From Prostheceraeus crozeri (lineage: Eukaryota > Platyhelminthes > Polycladida > Euryleptidae): a DNA stretch of 64,000 nucleotides. The notes under the pieces are model-generated. The model was not told the origin of the DNA. It ran no database searches and worked only from the letters and a program-made list of their open reading frames with translations. Both the position numbers and the translations under genes were made by a program. Each line of letters opens with the position of its first letter. The stretch's first letter is position 1. The stretch is taken from NCBI GenBank assembly GCA_907163375.1, contig CAJQUW010012967.1:186001-250000 (forward strand), in the 5' to 3' direction. Positions 21,556 to 32,595 of the stretch are shown here, piece by piece.

Positions 21556-22955
21556 TACTCACTGACATAAATAATGAAACCAACTATCATTGACTTGAAT
21601 GGAAGTTTGTTTCATTTTTTTCTATGGTTTGAGATGATATCTCGCTTTCTATGTATCACCATTGAACTCCATATGATAAAGGAAATGATATAGAACCATC
21701 AAATTTCAAAATTTGATATTGATCACAGTAACAGCTAGAAGTTGAACAGAATCACCACCTACTGCTGACCAGATTTAACTTATGAAATGGCGCACGATAA
21801 CTTTACCAGAGGAATGGCAATTGGGATGATGCGTTGTGGGCAAAGTTCTACAACTGTTGCGAAAGAATTGAAAATTTCAAGGGTCGTTGTATGGAGGTGG
21901 TGGTGTCGTTGGAAAGCAGAAGGAAATGTGGAAAAGAAGAAAGGATTAGGAAGACCAAGGGTATCATCCAAGCGGACAGATGCACACTTAGTTTTAGCTG
22001 CTAAAAGAAAGAGATTTGTGTCCGTCCCGAAGCTAATTGTGTACTGGAAGGTTGCTGGGAACGTTGCCTGTAGCGTTCGAACTGCATATCGAAGATTGCG
22101 AGAAGCTGGTATACAGTCTCGAAGACCCGCTGTGAGAATTCCGCTGAGCCTGGAACATCGAAGGAGACGAGTGACGTGGTGTCAAGGTCATCAGTCGTGG
22201 AGTGACAGTCAGTGGGAACGTGTGCTCTGGACTGATGAATCGAGGTTTACTCTCGATTTCAACGATGGTCGGATCCGTGTTCATCGCTTGCCAAGTGAAC
22301 GATTTGCTCCATGTTGCGTCAAAGAACACGACCGGTACGGCGGCGGTAGTGTCATGGTTTGGGCCGGTATCTGGCACAATGGAAAAACACAAGCAATCGT
22401 AGTGAAAGGAACATTGACAAGACAGCGATATGCCGACGAGATCGTGACACCGGTCGTGGTTCCAGCAGTGACATCGAATCAATTGATTTTTCAGGATGAC
22501 AACGCAAGGCCCCATCGCGCTACAGTGGTCTCTAACAGGATAGCAAGCAGTGGAATCCCAACCTTGGAATGGCCCTCACGTTCTCCCGACCTCTCCCCCA
22601 TCGAGCACTGCTGGGATGAACTTGGTCGCAGAGTGAGGGAGAGGTACAACCACCCACCAGTGTCTTTGAAGATGTTGGCCGACAGACTGATCGAGCAGTG
22701 GAACCTCTTAGACCTGGCATTCATCCAGCGACTGTGCTCATCCATGCCCTCACGCATCGATGCCTGTTTGGATGCTCGAAGTGGTCACACCCGTTTCTAA
22801 CTTAAGTTGATAAAATCATAAGTATCAAATTAAATGTTTTTGAGTAAAGCATTCGAGTTCTCCTTTTACAAACAACAAACAAACGTACAGTACAACCAAG
22901 TTTAAGTCATAAGTATTCATATCAGGACTTGTTTCATTCTTTTTGTCACTGAGTA
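21556..22955 (+). mobile_element. full-length Tc1-type DNA transposon
   Basis: A 1400-bp element with TA duplicates at 21554-21555 and 22956-22957. The terminal inverted repeats begin TACTCACTGACATAAATAAT on the left and TACTCAGTGACAAAAAGAAT on the right (reverse complement), about 28 bp with five mismatches. Just inside the left end is a second inverted pair (aatgaaacc against gtttcatt). One uninterrupted transposase gene fills the interior. It is the only mobile element in the window that looks intact at every level visible here. Confidence 0.95.
21787..22800 (+). CDS. Tc1-type transposase, intact
   Basis: A 337-residue cut-and-paste transposase. It starts MAHDNFTRGMAIGMMRCGQS. The N-terminus carries the paired helix-turn-helix that binds the terminal repeats; the second half of that region follows the GLGRPRVSS linker. 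The catalytic DDE domain has Asp in LWTDESRFTLDF (about residue 153), Asp in FQDDNARPHRA (about residue 239) and Glu in SPDLSPIEHCWDE, with 34 residues between the last two (D34E, as in classic Tc1). The length is typical for Tc1 proteins. No stop or frameshift is present. The stop TAA is 155 bp before the right end. Expression cannot be judged from sequence. Confidence 0.95.
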   Translation: MAHDNFTRGMAIGMMRCGQSSTTVAKELKISRVVVWRWWCRWKAEGNVEKKKGLGRPRVSSKRTDAHLVLAAKRKRFVSVPKLIVYWKVAGNVACSVRTAYRRLREAGIQSRRPAVRIPLSLEHRRRRVTWCQGHQSWSDSQWERVLWTDESRFTLDFNDGRIRVHRLPSERFAPCCVKEHDRYGGGSVMVWAGIWHNGKTQAIVVKGTLTRQRYADEIVTPVVVPAVTSNQLIFQDDNARPHRATVVSNRIASSGIPTLEWPSRSPDLSPIEHCWDELGRRVRERYNHPPVSLKMLADRLIEQWNLLDLAFIQRLCSSMPSRIDACLDARSGHTRF

Positions 22956-23631
22956 TATATGCTCGGCTGAGGACTAGTGTTTTTGGATTTCTTACATTAC
23001 ATTCTGGTTGAATATTTTCAAGTTAGAGTTCTATCAAGTCTTCTCGTGAATATCTAGCACAAGGGGATAAATTTTGTAGCTTAAGATTATTCTTTTTCTT
23101 CATGACTTGATGAACTTCAGTCGATCACAGATGAAAAGATAACACAGACAAGGAAATTCACATAAAACGCTGTCACTCGAGCGCAAAATCGCTAAGGTGC
23201 AAAATATTCGATGATCAGAGACTGCATTTAAATCTCCAGCAGAAGAGTGTGGATACCAAGCTTTATTAAGCTGAACCATGGGTTTTAGGATTCATGTAGA
23301 AGTCTGAATCATGTTGATGTTTACCGCACATCTCTCAGACACTTCACACCATACAGTTCAAAGTGATAATCAAGTTTTACTTCAAAGATTTACGAGTATG
23401 AAAGTTCTTTGTCTTTGAATTTTTCAATTTTTCTCATCCTCGGAAAGTTGTTCTCTGCGCATACAACATTGTTTAGTCTTATTCAACATGTTAATTGCGA
23501 TTTCAATTTTTTGAATTCTATTGTTCTGTGTCAGCTGTGATCATTGTTACATGCATATTGGCAACGGTGCGTAGTGTCTCGCACATTCCTAATGAAGTTG
23601 TTTCTTCAATGAAGATGGCAGTGAACTAATG

Positions 23632-23870
23632 TGTAAGTAAAAACGCGAATTCCAAATAGCAAAGACGCACTTTATTTGCAGACGTGGATATTTATACCTG
23701 TATAACAATGGCATAAAACAACTCACGAAACATGCACAATAATGAAATGTTATTATCATGAAACGTCACCAGAACACTTGATAATAGGATGTCAGGCATG
23801 CGGTCGAGAGTCGGATTGCTATGTCCTAAGACAGTGAACAATAGAGAATTAGAAATACAACACGCTCACA
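23632..23870 (-). repeat. 3' LTR of the LTR retrotransposon
   Basis: Same 239 bp as the 5' LTR. Immediately upstream on the coding strand is AACTAGGGAGCG, a short purine-rich stretch that may act as the polypurine tract. Confidence 0.93.
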
Positions 23871-23938
23871 CGCTCCCTAGTTTCTTAAGAAACTAATATA
23901 CAAAAGTATATATTATATACGAAACAATATAAGGTCTG

Positions 23939-24400
23939 CTATCTGTAATCAACGACATGGTCACCTTGAAAAATAGGTCTTTTAGTCACGCGACTACTCC
24001 TTCGGGGTACCGCCTCAGAATCAATTTCGACATCGCTATCATTCGTCAAAGAGCAGTATTTCGTTTCTAAGTCGACTTCGGTAGATTCCCTGCAATAAGG
24101 TACCAGTCTTAAATGCGATACATGACGAGAGACATTTATATCATCTAACTCAACTGAAACACTCGAAATGATTTTTGTCACGACGTGTGGACCGCTCCAA
24201 ACGTCATCACATCGGGAGGAAGGAGGCTTAAGAAAAACTTTATCGCCAACAAGAAAAGGATTACGGTCTTTATCAAAGTAATTATCGTTTACCTCGTAAT
24301 TCAATTTGGGTCGTTCTATCTCAATGCGATCAGCTGTAACATCCGGCTTTCTAGACTTCGCACAGAAAACTAATTCGTAAGGTGTTGAATCGTTTTTTAC
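23939..24400 (-). pseudogene. integrase C-terminal part of the polyprotein, in shifted frame
   Basis: The continuation of Pol lies in the next frame, from about 24390 down to the stop at 23939. It includes a chromatin/DNA-binding type C-terminal domain with DKVFLKPPSSRCDDVWSGPH and VSRHVSHLRLVPYC. The break maps to a run of six T (plus strand) at about 24393-24398, where five would keep the frame. A homopolymer of this kind could be a true mutation, a sequencing error, or, less likely here, a programmed shift. Confidence 0.85.
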
Positions 24401-27400
24401 CTTTTGTATTGTTAACCCAGAAAACGGCCTCTGCGAGGGATTTTCCTGTACGCTTTACGGTTCTCTTAACGGTACGATGAACCCGCTCAACCACCGAGTT
24501 TCCCTGGGGCCTATAAGCGGAAGTCAAGACCTGTTGAACTTTCCACTTATCTAACAGCTCATTAAACTCGCGGCTACGGAAAACTGTCCCGTTATCACTC
24601 ATTATGTACGCTGGGGGACCAAATTCTGCGAAGATCTGTTCAATGTTGAAAGCTATCTCAGTGGAGGATTCATTTCTTAAGCTACGCCAGATTGTAAATC
24701 TGGAAGCAGTATCGATAACGGATAAATAAGGTCTACCGTCTACATGAGTTACATCAGTGCCTAAAACTTCCCAAACATTATTCGCGGATATCGATCCTTT
24801 GTCCCAACTAAAGCGATTCGAAGGGTCTATGCGGGTACAAGTTGCACAATCGCCAATGACGGCCTTAATATCAGATTTTGAAACGGATTTATTTTTATAC
24901 CGCTCTTTACATAATTCATATGTTCGATTCGTGCCAAAATGGTTGATTTCATGAACAAACTTGATGTCAGCGTAATCAACGCTATCTAGTTTCTCCCTGA
25001 CCCATGAATTAGGCACTCTAGTCAATGAATCTGCTTTGTTTAAACTTGACTCAATCCAAACGACCTGTACTGCCAACTGTTCCTCACGGATAATGTCTGA
25101 AATAATATTAAGTCTACGCTTAATCAAAACTTCTGCGAGTGCACGAGTCTTAACATTTCTTGTCTTATGAATAACAGATTGCAACCATCTATAAACTGAG
25201 ATGGAGTCAGTTTTGATCGTAATGTCCCTCTTACCCCATTTTAAGGCAAGATTCAGGCCTTTGATAGCTGCGTCTAATTCAGACCGGTTTATATGCGTAG
25301 CATCATCCTTCGGGCGCAGCCAAGCCGCATCCTCGACCACCTGACCTTCAACCTCTAAATAAACCCCGTAGGCTAGAGAACTGGAGTCAGTCCAGACCGT
25401 GATTGGAGCTTTAGGATCAACCTCCCACATGCCTCCGACAGGGTCAGACACTTTCAGTCGAACATCTATTTCTCGAATCAAACTCATTATTTTTTCCGAA
25501 ACTGGGTCATCCCACCTAGTATGATCTTCGGCAGTGCACCGCTGTACAAACGCGCAGGCGACTCGAAGCCATCCCGCCACGGGGTAATGTCCTAAACATT
25601 CTCCTATGTACTTATGTGCTTCACGCCGCGTAAGAATGTTAGCTATTAAGGGCAGAGAACCGTCTCTGCGCCATCTCAACCCTGAGTCCACACATAGTCC
25701 CAGTAATCTAACGTCTCCTTTACCAACTTTTTGTGACTCTTTTGTTATAAGGCCCCAATTATTCAGATGGGACCTGACCTTTTCGCATGAGACAACCGAT
25801 TCAGAGACATATATATCGTCAATGTAACTAGAAGTACCTTCCTTGATTTTCTGGTCACCCTGCAATACTCGTGTAACTATAGCTGTCATTATTTTTGGGG
25901 CTGAGGCCAAGCCGAAACCAAGCCTCGTCAACAGAAAGTCACTTCCTTTCCACCTAACAGCTTGGTATGCCCATAAACTCGGATCAATTTCTACCTGTAG
26001 ATAGGCACGCTTCAAATCAATAATAGAACACTTAGGCCCCAGTTGCCGCCACTGACGCAACGTGTCAGCACAAGTAGGAGTAGCTTCAGCAGTATGAGAC
26101 TCAATGGATTCGTTTAAACTTCTATAGTCCAAGACAGGGCGAACTTTAACGGTATCGCCCTTCTGCTGACGCACAGCAATAATCGGTAAGTACCTTTTTA
26201 TTTTCCCATGGAAACTTACGTCATGCCTTACTAATATGCCCTCATTAATCCAGTCATTTATTTCAGCATCACACGGTGATTTATCCTGCTCATCGATAAT
26301 ATTATACGGTATCTTACAATCGGATCCTGGTTCTAAATTTTGTCTCCAATTCCACCTTACGCACCATCTACTTCCATTAAAAGTAGCAACAAAATCCTTA
26401 TCATGAATATCATCACTATGCAATACCGAAACTACAGGCCCTTTACTATAGGGAAAATCTACTTTTAGCTCAGTACCTGGACGTACGCGTGGATGTAATA
26501 TTAAACCCGTTCTCTCAAATACATTCGAACCCAAAATGATATCAATACCAGTAGGTAGATCAGTTTCTAAGACTACATATGCATTAATGGGTCCCAGCTC
26601 TTCATTATTATCAGTTATCACACTACTCAAAACAACATACGTATACGCACATACATTATGCCTACCAAAAGATTGAAGACTAATGTAGGACCTAGACCGA
26701 CTCTCATTCCCAACCACATGCTCACCAATGACAGAAGTCACAGATCCAGTGTCGATCAGCGCGTTCATCCTTTGCCCATTGACATTCATTGGACGTGAGA
26801 TTTGTGCACCGGTGATTTCCGTCGCCGCAGCCATGCTCGCACTTGCCTGTTGTTGACGGTGTGGGCAAAATCGCTGAATATGCCCTTTCTCGTTACAAAA
26901 GAAACAGGTGATAATACAGCTGGCCTTCTCATGGCCAAAGCGGCGACAGCCTTGACAGCGAACCATTTGCTTGGAGACTTTCATTTGGCTGTTTTGCGGA
27001 CCCATCGTCGCAGCGACTGCGGTGGGTAAGGCATCTCGAGTTGCCAAAAGCGCCTTCGCCGTAGACAGAACATCTTGGAGCTTCATATCTTCGCCGTCTT
27101 GGATATACACCTTCTCCTTTACATCAGCTGGTAACGCATCGATCACAGCTAACGATACCAGCTCCTCATCAGGATCTTTGCCAGTGATAACCTTCAACAA
27201 TGTCTTTGCATCATCTGCGATGATGTCGATCTGTTCGCCAGGCCACAAACGGAGGGATTTGAGTTTTAGCCAGGCACTTGCCTTGTTAAGTCCATAAACT
27301 CTCTTCAAAGCCTTCATCACAACTTTAAAGTCATTTTTATCTGTTGGCTCCAATTGATCCCAGGTCGCGAAAGCAGGACCATCCAAAAATAGAGGCATCA

Positions 27401-27545
27401 TTCGAGCCATCTCAGCCTCTAAATCCTTTGGGGCGGTTACTATAGACACCGCTGTCTCGTATCGTCTGAACCATTGATCAATATTTTCATCACGCTCACC
27501 CTTGAATCTCTTCACGATATCGACCAACTTTAACGAGCCGCTCAT
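24351..27545 (-). CDS. gag-pol polyprotein of the LTR retrotransposon (to frameshift)
   Basis: A single open frame fuses Gag and Pol. The frame opens inside the LTR, but the first Met in internal sequence is at 27545 (MSGSLKLVDIVKRF); numbering below is from the longer frame, where that Met is residue 21. Order: gag-like segment (about 25-200); two zinc knuckles, CX2CX4HX4C (217-247); aspartic protease DTG (285-287); reverse transcriptase with Asp 529 and YIDD at 594-597; RNase H with Asp 740, Glu 776, Asp 800 and Asp 859; integrase with zinc-binding His 885/889 and Cys 920/923 and a DDE triad of Asp 951, Asp 1004 and Glu 1040 (D35E). All catalytic residues are present. The frame runs out at 24351 after a frameshift. 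Confidence 0.93.
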   Translation of the reverse strand: MSGSLKLVDIVKRFKGERDENIDQWFRRYETAVSIVTAPKDLEAEMARMMPLFLDGPAFATWDQLEPTDKNDFKVVMKALKRVYGLNKASAWLKLKSLRLWPGEQIDIIADDAKTLLKVITGKDPDEELVSLAVIDALPADVKEKVYIQDGEDMKLQDVLSTAKALLATRDALPTAVAATMGPQNSQMKVSKQMVRCQGCRRFGHEKASCIITCFFCNEKGHIQRFCPHRQQQASASMAAATEITGAQISRPMNVNGQRMNALIDTGSVTSVIGEHVVGNESRSRSYISLQSFGRHNVCAYTYVVLSSVITDNNEELGPINAYVVLETDLPTGIDIILGSNVFERTGLILHPRVRPGTELKVDFPYSKGPVVSVLHSDDIHDKDFVATFNGSRWCVRWNWRQNLEPGSDCKIPYNIIDEQDKSPCDAEINDWINEGILVRHDVSFHGKIKRYLPIIAVRQQKGDTVKVRPVLDYRSLNESIESHTAEATPTCADTLRQWRQLGPKCSIIDLKRAYLQVEIDPSLWAYQAVRWKGSDFLLTRLGFGLASAPKIMTAIVTRVLQGDQKIKEGTSSYIDDIYVSESVVSCEKVRSHLNNWGLITKESQKVGKGDVRLLGLCVDSGLRWRRDGSLPLIANILTRREAHKYIGECLGHYPVAGWLRVACAFVQRCTAEDHTRWDDPVSEKIMSLIREIDVRLKVSDPVGGMWEVDPKAPITVWTDSSSLAYGVYLEVEGQVVEDAAWLRPKDDATHINRSELDAAIKGLNLALKWGKRDITIKTDSISVYRWLQSVIHKTRNVKTRALAEVLIKRRLNIISDIIREEQLAVQVVWIESSLNKADSLTRVPNSWVREKLDSVDYADIKFVHEINHFGTNRTYELCKERYKNKSVSKSDIKAVIGDCATCTRIDPSNRFSWDKGSISANNVWEVLGTDVTHVDGRPYLSVIDTASRFTIWRSLRNESSTEIAFNIEQIFAEFGPPAYIMSDNGTVFRSREFNELLDKWKVQQVLTSAYRPQGNSVVERVHRTVKRTVKRTGKSLAEAVFWVNNTKGKKRFNTLRISFLCEV

Positions 27546-27574
27546 GTTCAGCAAGACAAACGGCCGTGATAGCT

Positions 27575-27813
27575 TGTAAGTAAAAACGCGAATTCCAAAT
27601 AGCAAAGACGCACTTTATTTGCAGACGTGGATATTTATACCTGTATAACAATGGCATAAAACAACTCACGAAACATGCACAATAATGAAATGTTATTATC
27701 ATGAAACGTCACCAGAACACTTGATAATAGGATGTCAGGCATGCGGTCGAGAGTCGGATTGCTATGTCCTAAGACAGTGAACAATAGAGAATTAGAAATA
27801 CAACACGCTCACA
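27575..27813 (-). repeat. 5' LTR of the LTR retrotransposon
   Basis: On the coding strand it begins TGTGAGCGTGTTGTATTTCT and ends GAATTCGCGTTTTTACTTACA. It is expected to hold the promoter and polyadenylation signals. The stretch just inside it, 27546-27574, starts AGCTATCACGGCCG and lacks the usual TGG complementary to a tRNA 3' end. Confidence 0.93.
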
Positions 27814-29685
27814 TAATGTGAGTAACGGGACTTTAAAGCCTTATCTTGGGCTAACCCACCAACAAGACTGTGGTAGGCATTCCGTTCCTTGATCAGACAT
27901 CTATGTGCTACCTAACAACATTTACTAAAACCGGCAACCTTCCAAGCTAAGCTAAACCCATGGGCGTCTGTTCTAGCCTCTGTTTGGATTACGGACATTC
28001 TTCAATTGGGGATCAAGGTTGCATTTTTGCTCGTCAATGGCTCAGTTGTTCGAACGTTGGCTTAGAATGCCAGAGGTCGGTGTTTAAATCTAGCAAGTTA
28101 TTTTCCTTCTGTGGAGCTGATGTGTCTTAATTTATAAATTATGCAAGGGAACCATCATAATCGCTGTGAAATCGTGTCATGTATGTCTTTATGTTGGACA
28201 TTGCTGTAAATCTATCGCACAAAGCTTAAAATACATTACATGTTTCTAATCTTAGCAGCTGCTAACTGATTTCGCCTGTTTTATCATGAGTAAAGATAGT
28301 GGACATTGAATGCCAATGTAGAGAAATATGTTTAGAATCTAGATAGTGAGTTGACGAAGTACACAGAGTAGGAGGTATTTCAATCGATCAGGTTGAATAT
28401 GAATAGGGTAAGAGCTTTCCTCTGAATAGAAATTACTCTTCGAGTCCCATCATCAATATGACAGGTTATAGATGAGAAATTGTCACCGAACACTTGATTT
28501 GGAAAAGAGAGAGGGACGAACGTTTGTTATCATCATGTCCTATTCGTTTGAGACTTCATTTTTATGAATTACAAGTCGAATGTTGACGTGTTTCGCGTTT
28601 TTGTTTGAAGGATATTAATCTTTTGAACAATGGTGACCTTATTCTCCAAAATTCGTCAGGTAATTATCTTGATAGGAAATATGCCTCAATGATTCTAAGG
28701 GATAGAGGGTGGATTATCGGAATAAAAATATCAACACTCAACAGTTCTATTAATCAATTTGATTATTTTAATCTTAAAATTATACTGCGTCTAGCCTAGA
28801 TTTTATCCATTGTAGAAAGCCCTTTTTCCAACTCATTTGGGTCAAGTATTCATACTTGAAGAGGAGTGTGAAATTCTTTTGTTTAAGAATAAAATTGGAA
28901 CAGTTTTGTCAGTGATAATGATAATCCTCTTTTGGAGCAGTGATATTTCAACAAATTTGATTAATGAAAAACTTTGCCAAACCATTGCTCTTTTATTATT
29001 GATAGCAGTTATTATCCCAAAATTTCTCCTTCATAATCAAGGAAAAAATCAGCTCAGTATACTTAAAATAAATAAAAAAAAGCAACATAATAGTTATCTG
29101 CACAATAGCTATCAATGTCAGTACTGAAAAGGACTGATTTGCGTTCACACCAGTCAATGGGTAGATACTTTACTAAATACAAAAGGCGCAAAACTAAATC
29201 AAATATACTGGGAAGATAGCACTTGGAACAGTTCAGAGAGGCTAACACATGGAAAAGAAGGTGTCATCAACAAGATGACCTGCTAGGTCACGTTTTGGAG
29301 TCCTTTAATATCGTGTAAGCTCAAACCCTAGCTGGTGAAACCCCCGTCGAAAAGGCGGACCCCAAACACAGTGTCACAATCGAAAGCAATCTCAACAAAA
29401 GCCACAAAGATTAGACGACTATTTGGCAGAAAGCAGACCAAACTTGGATAAGGAAAATATATCCATTTAACAATCTCTCCATGCACTTGATCAGCTTGCA
29501 AGCTATATGTCCACTTCTCGAAAACTTCAAATGTTCTTTTGACTTTGATTATTTCTGAACTAACTTAGAACTTGACCCGCAAATACATTAGCACCCATAT
29601 GAAGAGGAAGAGGACTTTCTGGAAAAGTAGATAAAATATCAAAGAAAATTGTTCAATTTTATGAAAAACGGAGGTGTGCAAGCCA

Positions 29686-30300
29686 TCACAATAAGCGTTC
29701 AACATGACACAAAAGTATTCGGCGGAGGTGTGTCTCATTTCTCTCTGCTTTCAAATCGGCGGGATAATTTTTAAACAAAGTATCGAAATGTATATACTTG
29801 AATAGACATAAATCATCAATGTATCGGGTGGTATTAGACAACAGTCTACCTATTCCGAACTTCTTATTCCACAACAATGACTCCATAAAAGAAAACTTTC
29901 ATGACACAAAAACAAATCAGACAATAAAGGATTGTATTGCCTTCCCATAAGTATGGCTTTTACTTGCCTAAACGCTAAACCACCGAAAACAAATAAACAT
30001 CCGAAATGATGAACTTGATTGCAGCTTTAAACTTCTCCAAACTAAAACAATTACAATTCTTGTATATTTTACGAGCAAAAACTGTCTTATTAAAACAAGC
30101 ACAGAGGAATTTTCTCGGAGTGGGGTTGAAAGCCAATTCCAATAATCTAAACAAGTGTACAGTAGTATCTTCATGATTAAGGTTAGTATACAGCGTTGAA
30201 AAGTCGAATGCTTGCGTTGGAAAGACATAGCTATTATTTGCTTTGTTTAAAAACTTTTAAGTCGACTTATACTTCAAAAAACATCGCAAGCCACTATACT
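29686..30300 (-). pseudogene. Penelope-like reverse transcriptase fragment
   Basis: On the minus strand, reading from about 30240, one frame gives VFPTQAFDFSTLYTNLNHED, a motif typical of Penelope-like element reverse transcriptases (…FDFSTLYT.IPH…). Further on (29886-29686) comes TRYIDDLCLFKYIHFDTLF, the active-site YIDD box followed by a YPADLKAER segment, again of the Penelope type. Frameshifts and stops separate these blocks. Upstream similarity fades before 30900. No GIY-YIG endonuclease was recognised. Confidence 0.72.
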
Positions 30301-32039
30301 TTCTAATGGTTTCACAATAAAGTTACTGTTGTTTTGACCGATGATGGTTGCGATGGCCCCTTATAAATTTCGGTTGTAAATTACGCAAAATCGTTATTAG
30401 TAGAAAAGATAAAATCTTAGAGTTGCAGAACAAGGATTTGGTGGTTCTTTAATCAACAATAGCAGCATTAGTGAATAACCTGAAACAATAGCAGAGCGAT
30501 ATTTCTATAATTCACGAACAAAAGGTTATATTCCAGGTAATTATGGAACTGGCCCTCCATGCAAATCATGGAAATCAGTTGGTTGTCTAAGGTTGACAAA
30601 TTTCCATCAGGCCACTTTGAATTATCTCTCGAGAACCACATGTAACTGCCACATAGCTGCCTTAAGATTTCTCAAATTACATTCTGAGAAATCAAAATTT
30701 ACGTAACCTTCTTCTATGTTGAGTGGAAAACGGATGTGTAGGTATCGGATGAATCAAAATGTTCAATAATTAGGGAATTTAATTCCAAAACTTCTGCGGC
30801 CACAAATATTGTCCAATCATAGCTTGTTGAGAATATTGAATATTGGTTTTGATACGACGTATTTCCTCTACGAAACAGCGGCGCTTACTTACAATCGCAT
30901 ACTTTTAAGTGCGTCGTTTATTAAAATGTACGATTTTCTAAATTGAATAACTAAAATGAAATTATCAATAAGAGCTGAAGACTCATCTAGCAGGTTTCTT
31001 CCTACATTGCCGATTTATTCATTGTCGACAAGGCGTGTTGGCATCGACGCTTGTGATTAAACACAGCATGGGACGAAGTTCTTGTATATTTACCGATGCA
31101 TGGTCACTTGAAGGCAGGGGTCACACCACAAAACGTGAGCGCGATGAGTTATGAGTGACAGGTCTTGGTGCTCCACGGTTCTGTATTGCAACAGCCAGAG
31201 ACAGGAGCCCCACTCCCGACTCTGACGGCCACCATTAGGTAGTAGCTTGTAGGCTAGGATGTTTTTAGAATAGGTTGAGTGTGATGCTTTTATTATGTGA
31301 TTTATTCGATCATAATATACACTTCACCACTAAGTAGTATCATTATGCATTCCAGTGTCATTTGATAACTAAGTCTGTTTTTTAACTCAATGGATGTATA
31401 TTATATATGTACTGCAGCTGTATGTCATTATTTTTTGATTTTCTTGATATTAAAGGTGAAACGCTTATCAAAGGGCGGCGTTTATTCGAGGAAATACGGT
31501 ACTTAACATTTAATCACACTGTAGAATCAGAAAATGTACTAAATTAAGATATTCCATCTTAATTAACAAATGCTGGATTTCAGATATTCATCAGTAGTAA
31601 ATTTTATGGTTTTCTAGTTTCATGTCATGAAGGAAAACAAAATGCCTATTTCAGAAGACCTCTCCTAAAAAATAGCATTCACGTAGGACTTTTTGCCAAT
31701 TAATCGATGCTAAAAATAATCAGACCCCGAATCGAACTGCTTAATAACTGTACGATGAGCGTATTTTTCTCCAAATACATAGTATCATGAAAATCAATAG
31801 TCTTTGCTTGAACTATCTGAGATTTTTCCTTTTTCTGATGGTTTACTTGTGCATTGCACAATTTCGGTAATATTACGACCTGTGACTTTAGGCGATGAGT
31901 TTTGGACTTTCTTGCTGTTTGTATATGTACATGTCACAGAATAAGATTGTTTAACTCTTTCAGTTTTGTATAAGTGAACACTAATTCAAAACGATGACAC
32001 ATCCTGGAACTTAGTAAGTGGGCAAAAAAAATTCTTTAT

Positions 32040-32330
32040 ACCTTACAGAGGGAAAAAGGTCGTGCGAATTGCTATAAATTTCATCAAAGTGTTTCGATTG
32101 CCACGATTCCTTCAGATTCGAAGAATTCAGATTATTGCGCACTAGTTTTCCCGATAATGTTGGTCCTTCCGATCATTATTTAAGAAGATGGCAGCCGCAC
32201 GAAAATTATTTCATCCGATGATTTCTGTACTACCCTCTCCTCACCATTCTTCACTGAATGTAAACTTTACTAGACTCATGTGTGACCGAAATGATATTAC
32301 ACCACGCACGCCACTCAGTCACTGGGCGCT
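32040..32330 (+). repeat. dispersed repeat family B, copy 1
   Basis: Shares a colinear match with 40950-41235 (minus) and, over a shorter span, with 49270-49440 (plus). The most conserved core is TTCAGATTCGAAGAATTCAG, preceded by gtcgtgcg and followed by agttttc…ataatgttgg and cgaaaattatttca. It has no tRNA boxes, TIR or ORF that I can see. Confidence 0.65.
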
Positions 32331-32595
32331 GTCCAAAAGAGGCTGATAGCTTATTATTTGAGTGTGCCACTTCCAATAGTGTGCGATATGCAAGTCATCC
32401 CTTCTAGGTAGCGAAGACTGCCGAGCAAGTTGTCTAATTATGTGGTGCATGTATCTCCAGGTACGCAACCACATAGTATTTGCACGATGCGGATCCACGA
32501 AATTTTTCTTTACATTCCCTCATATGTCTGGATATCCTTCTAGGGATCTGATAATAGTCTTGTTTCTAATCTATCACCTGCTGTTCCTCTTTCAG

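Larger units (their letters stand above)
23632..27813 (-). mobile_element. LTR retrotransposon, young insertion
   Basis: A 4182-bp element reading leftwards. Two 239-bp LTRs (23632-23870 and 27575-27813) appear identical base for base and have TG…CA ends on the coding strand. The 5-bp duplication TAATG flanks it (23627-23631 and 27814-27818). The domain order gag, protease, reverse transcriptase, RNase H, integrase is shared by Ty3/Gypsy and BEL/Pao. The YIDD box and integrase fit a Ty3/Gypsy-like group, but I do not assign a clade. Identical LTRs imply recent insertion; one frameshift breaks the polyprotein. No envelope gene is present. Confidence 0.95.
14803..32595 (+). other. vinculin intron 3 (17.8 kb, repeat-rich)
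   Basis: Phase-1 intron; acceptor ctctttcag. Contains two LINE ends, two fold-back elements, a full Tc1, an LTR retrotransposon, a Penelope-like relic and a copy of dispersed repeat B, listed separately. Stretches 14803-16749, 17856-19102, 19774-20675, 22958-23626, 27819-29685 and 30241-32039 show nothing I can name, apart from a tRNA-like trace near 28030-28100 and an inverted-repeat-type end (TTTATTCGAGGAAATACGGT) at 31484-31503. Confidence 0.7.

Noticed and set aside
22033-22757. Minus-strand ORFs of 62-160 codons in the Tc1 element
   Set aside because: They are antisense shadows of the intact transposase at 21787-22800.
28021-28110. tRNA gene
   Set aside because: A tRNA-like B box and partial stem pattern are visible, but a full cloverleaf cannot be drawn; similar traces near 3714, 42190 (minus) and 52568 are also likely decayed tRNA-derived repeats.
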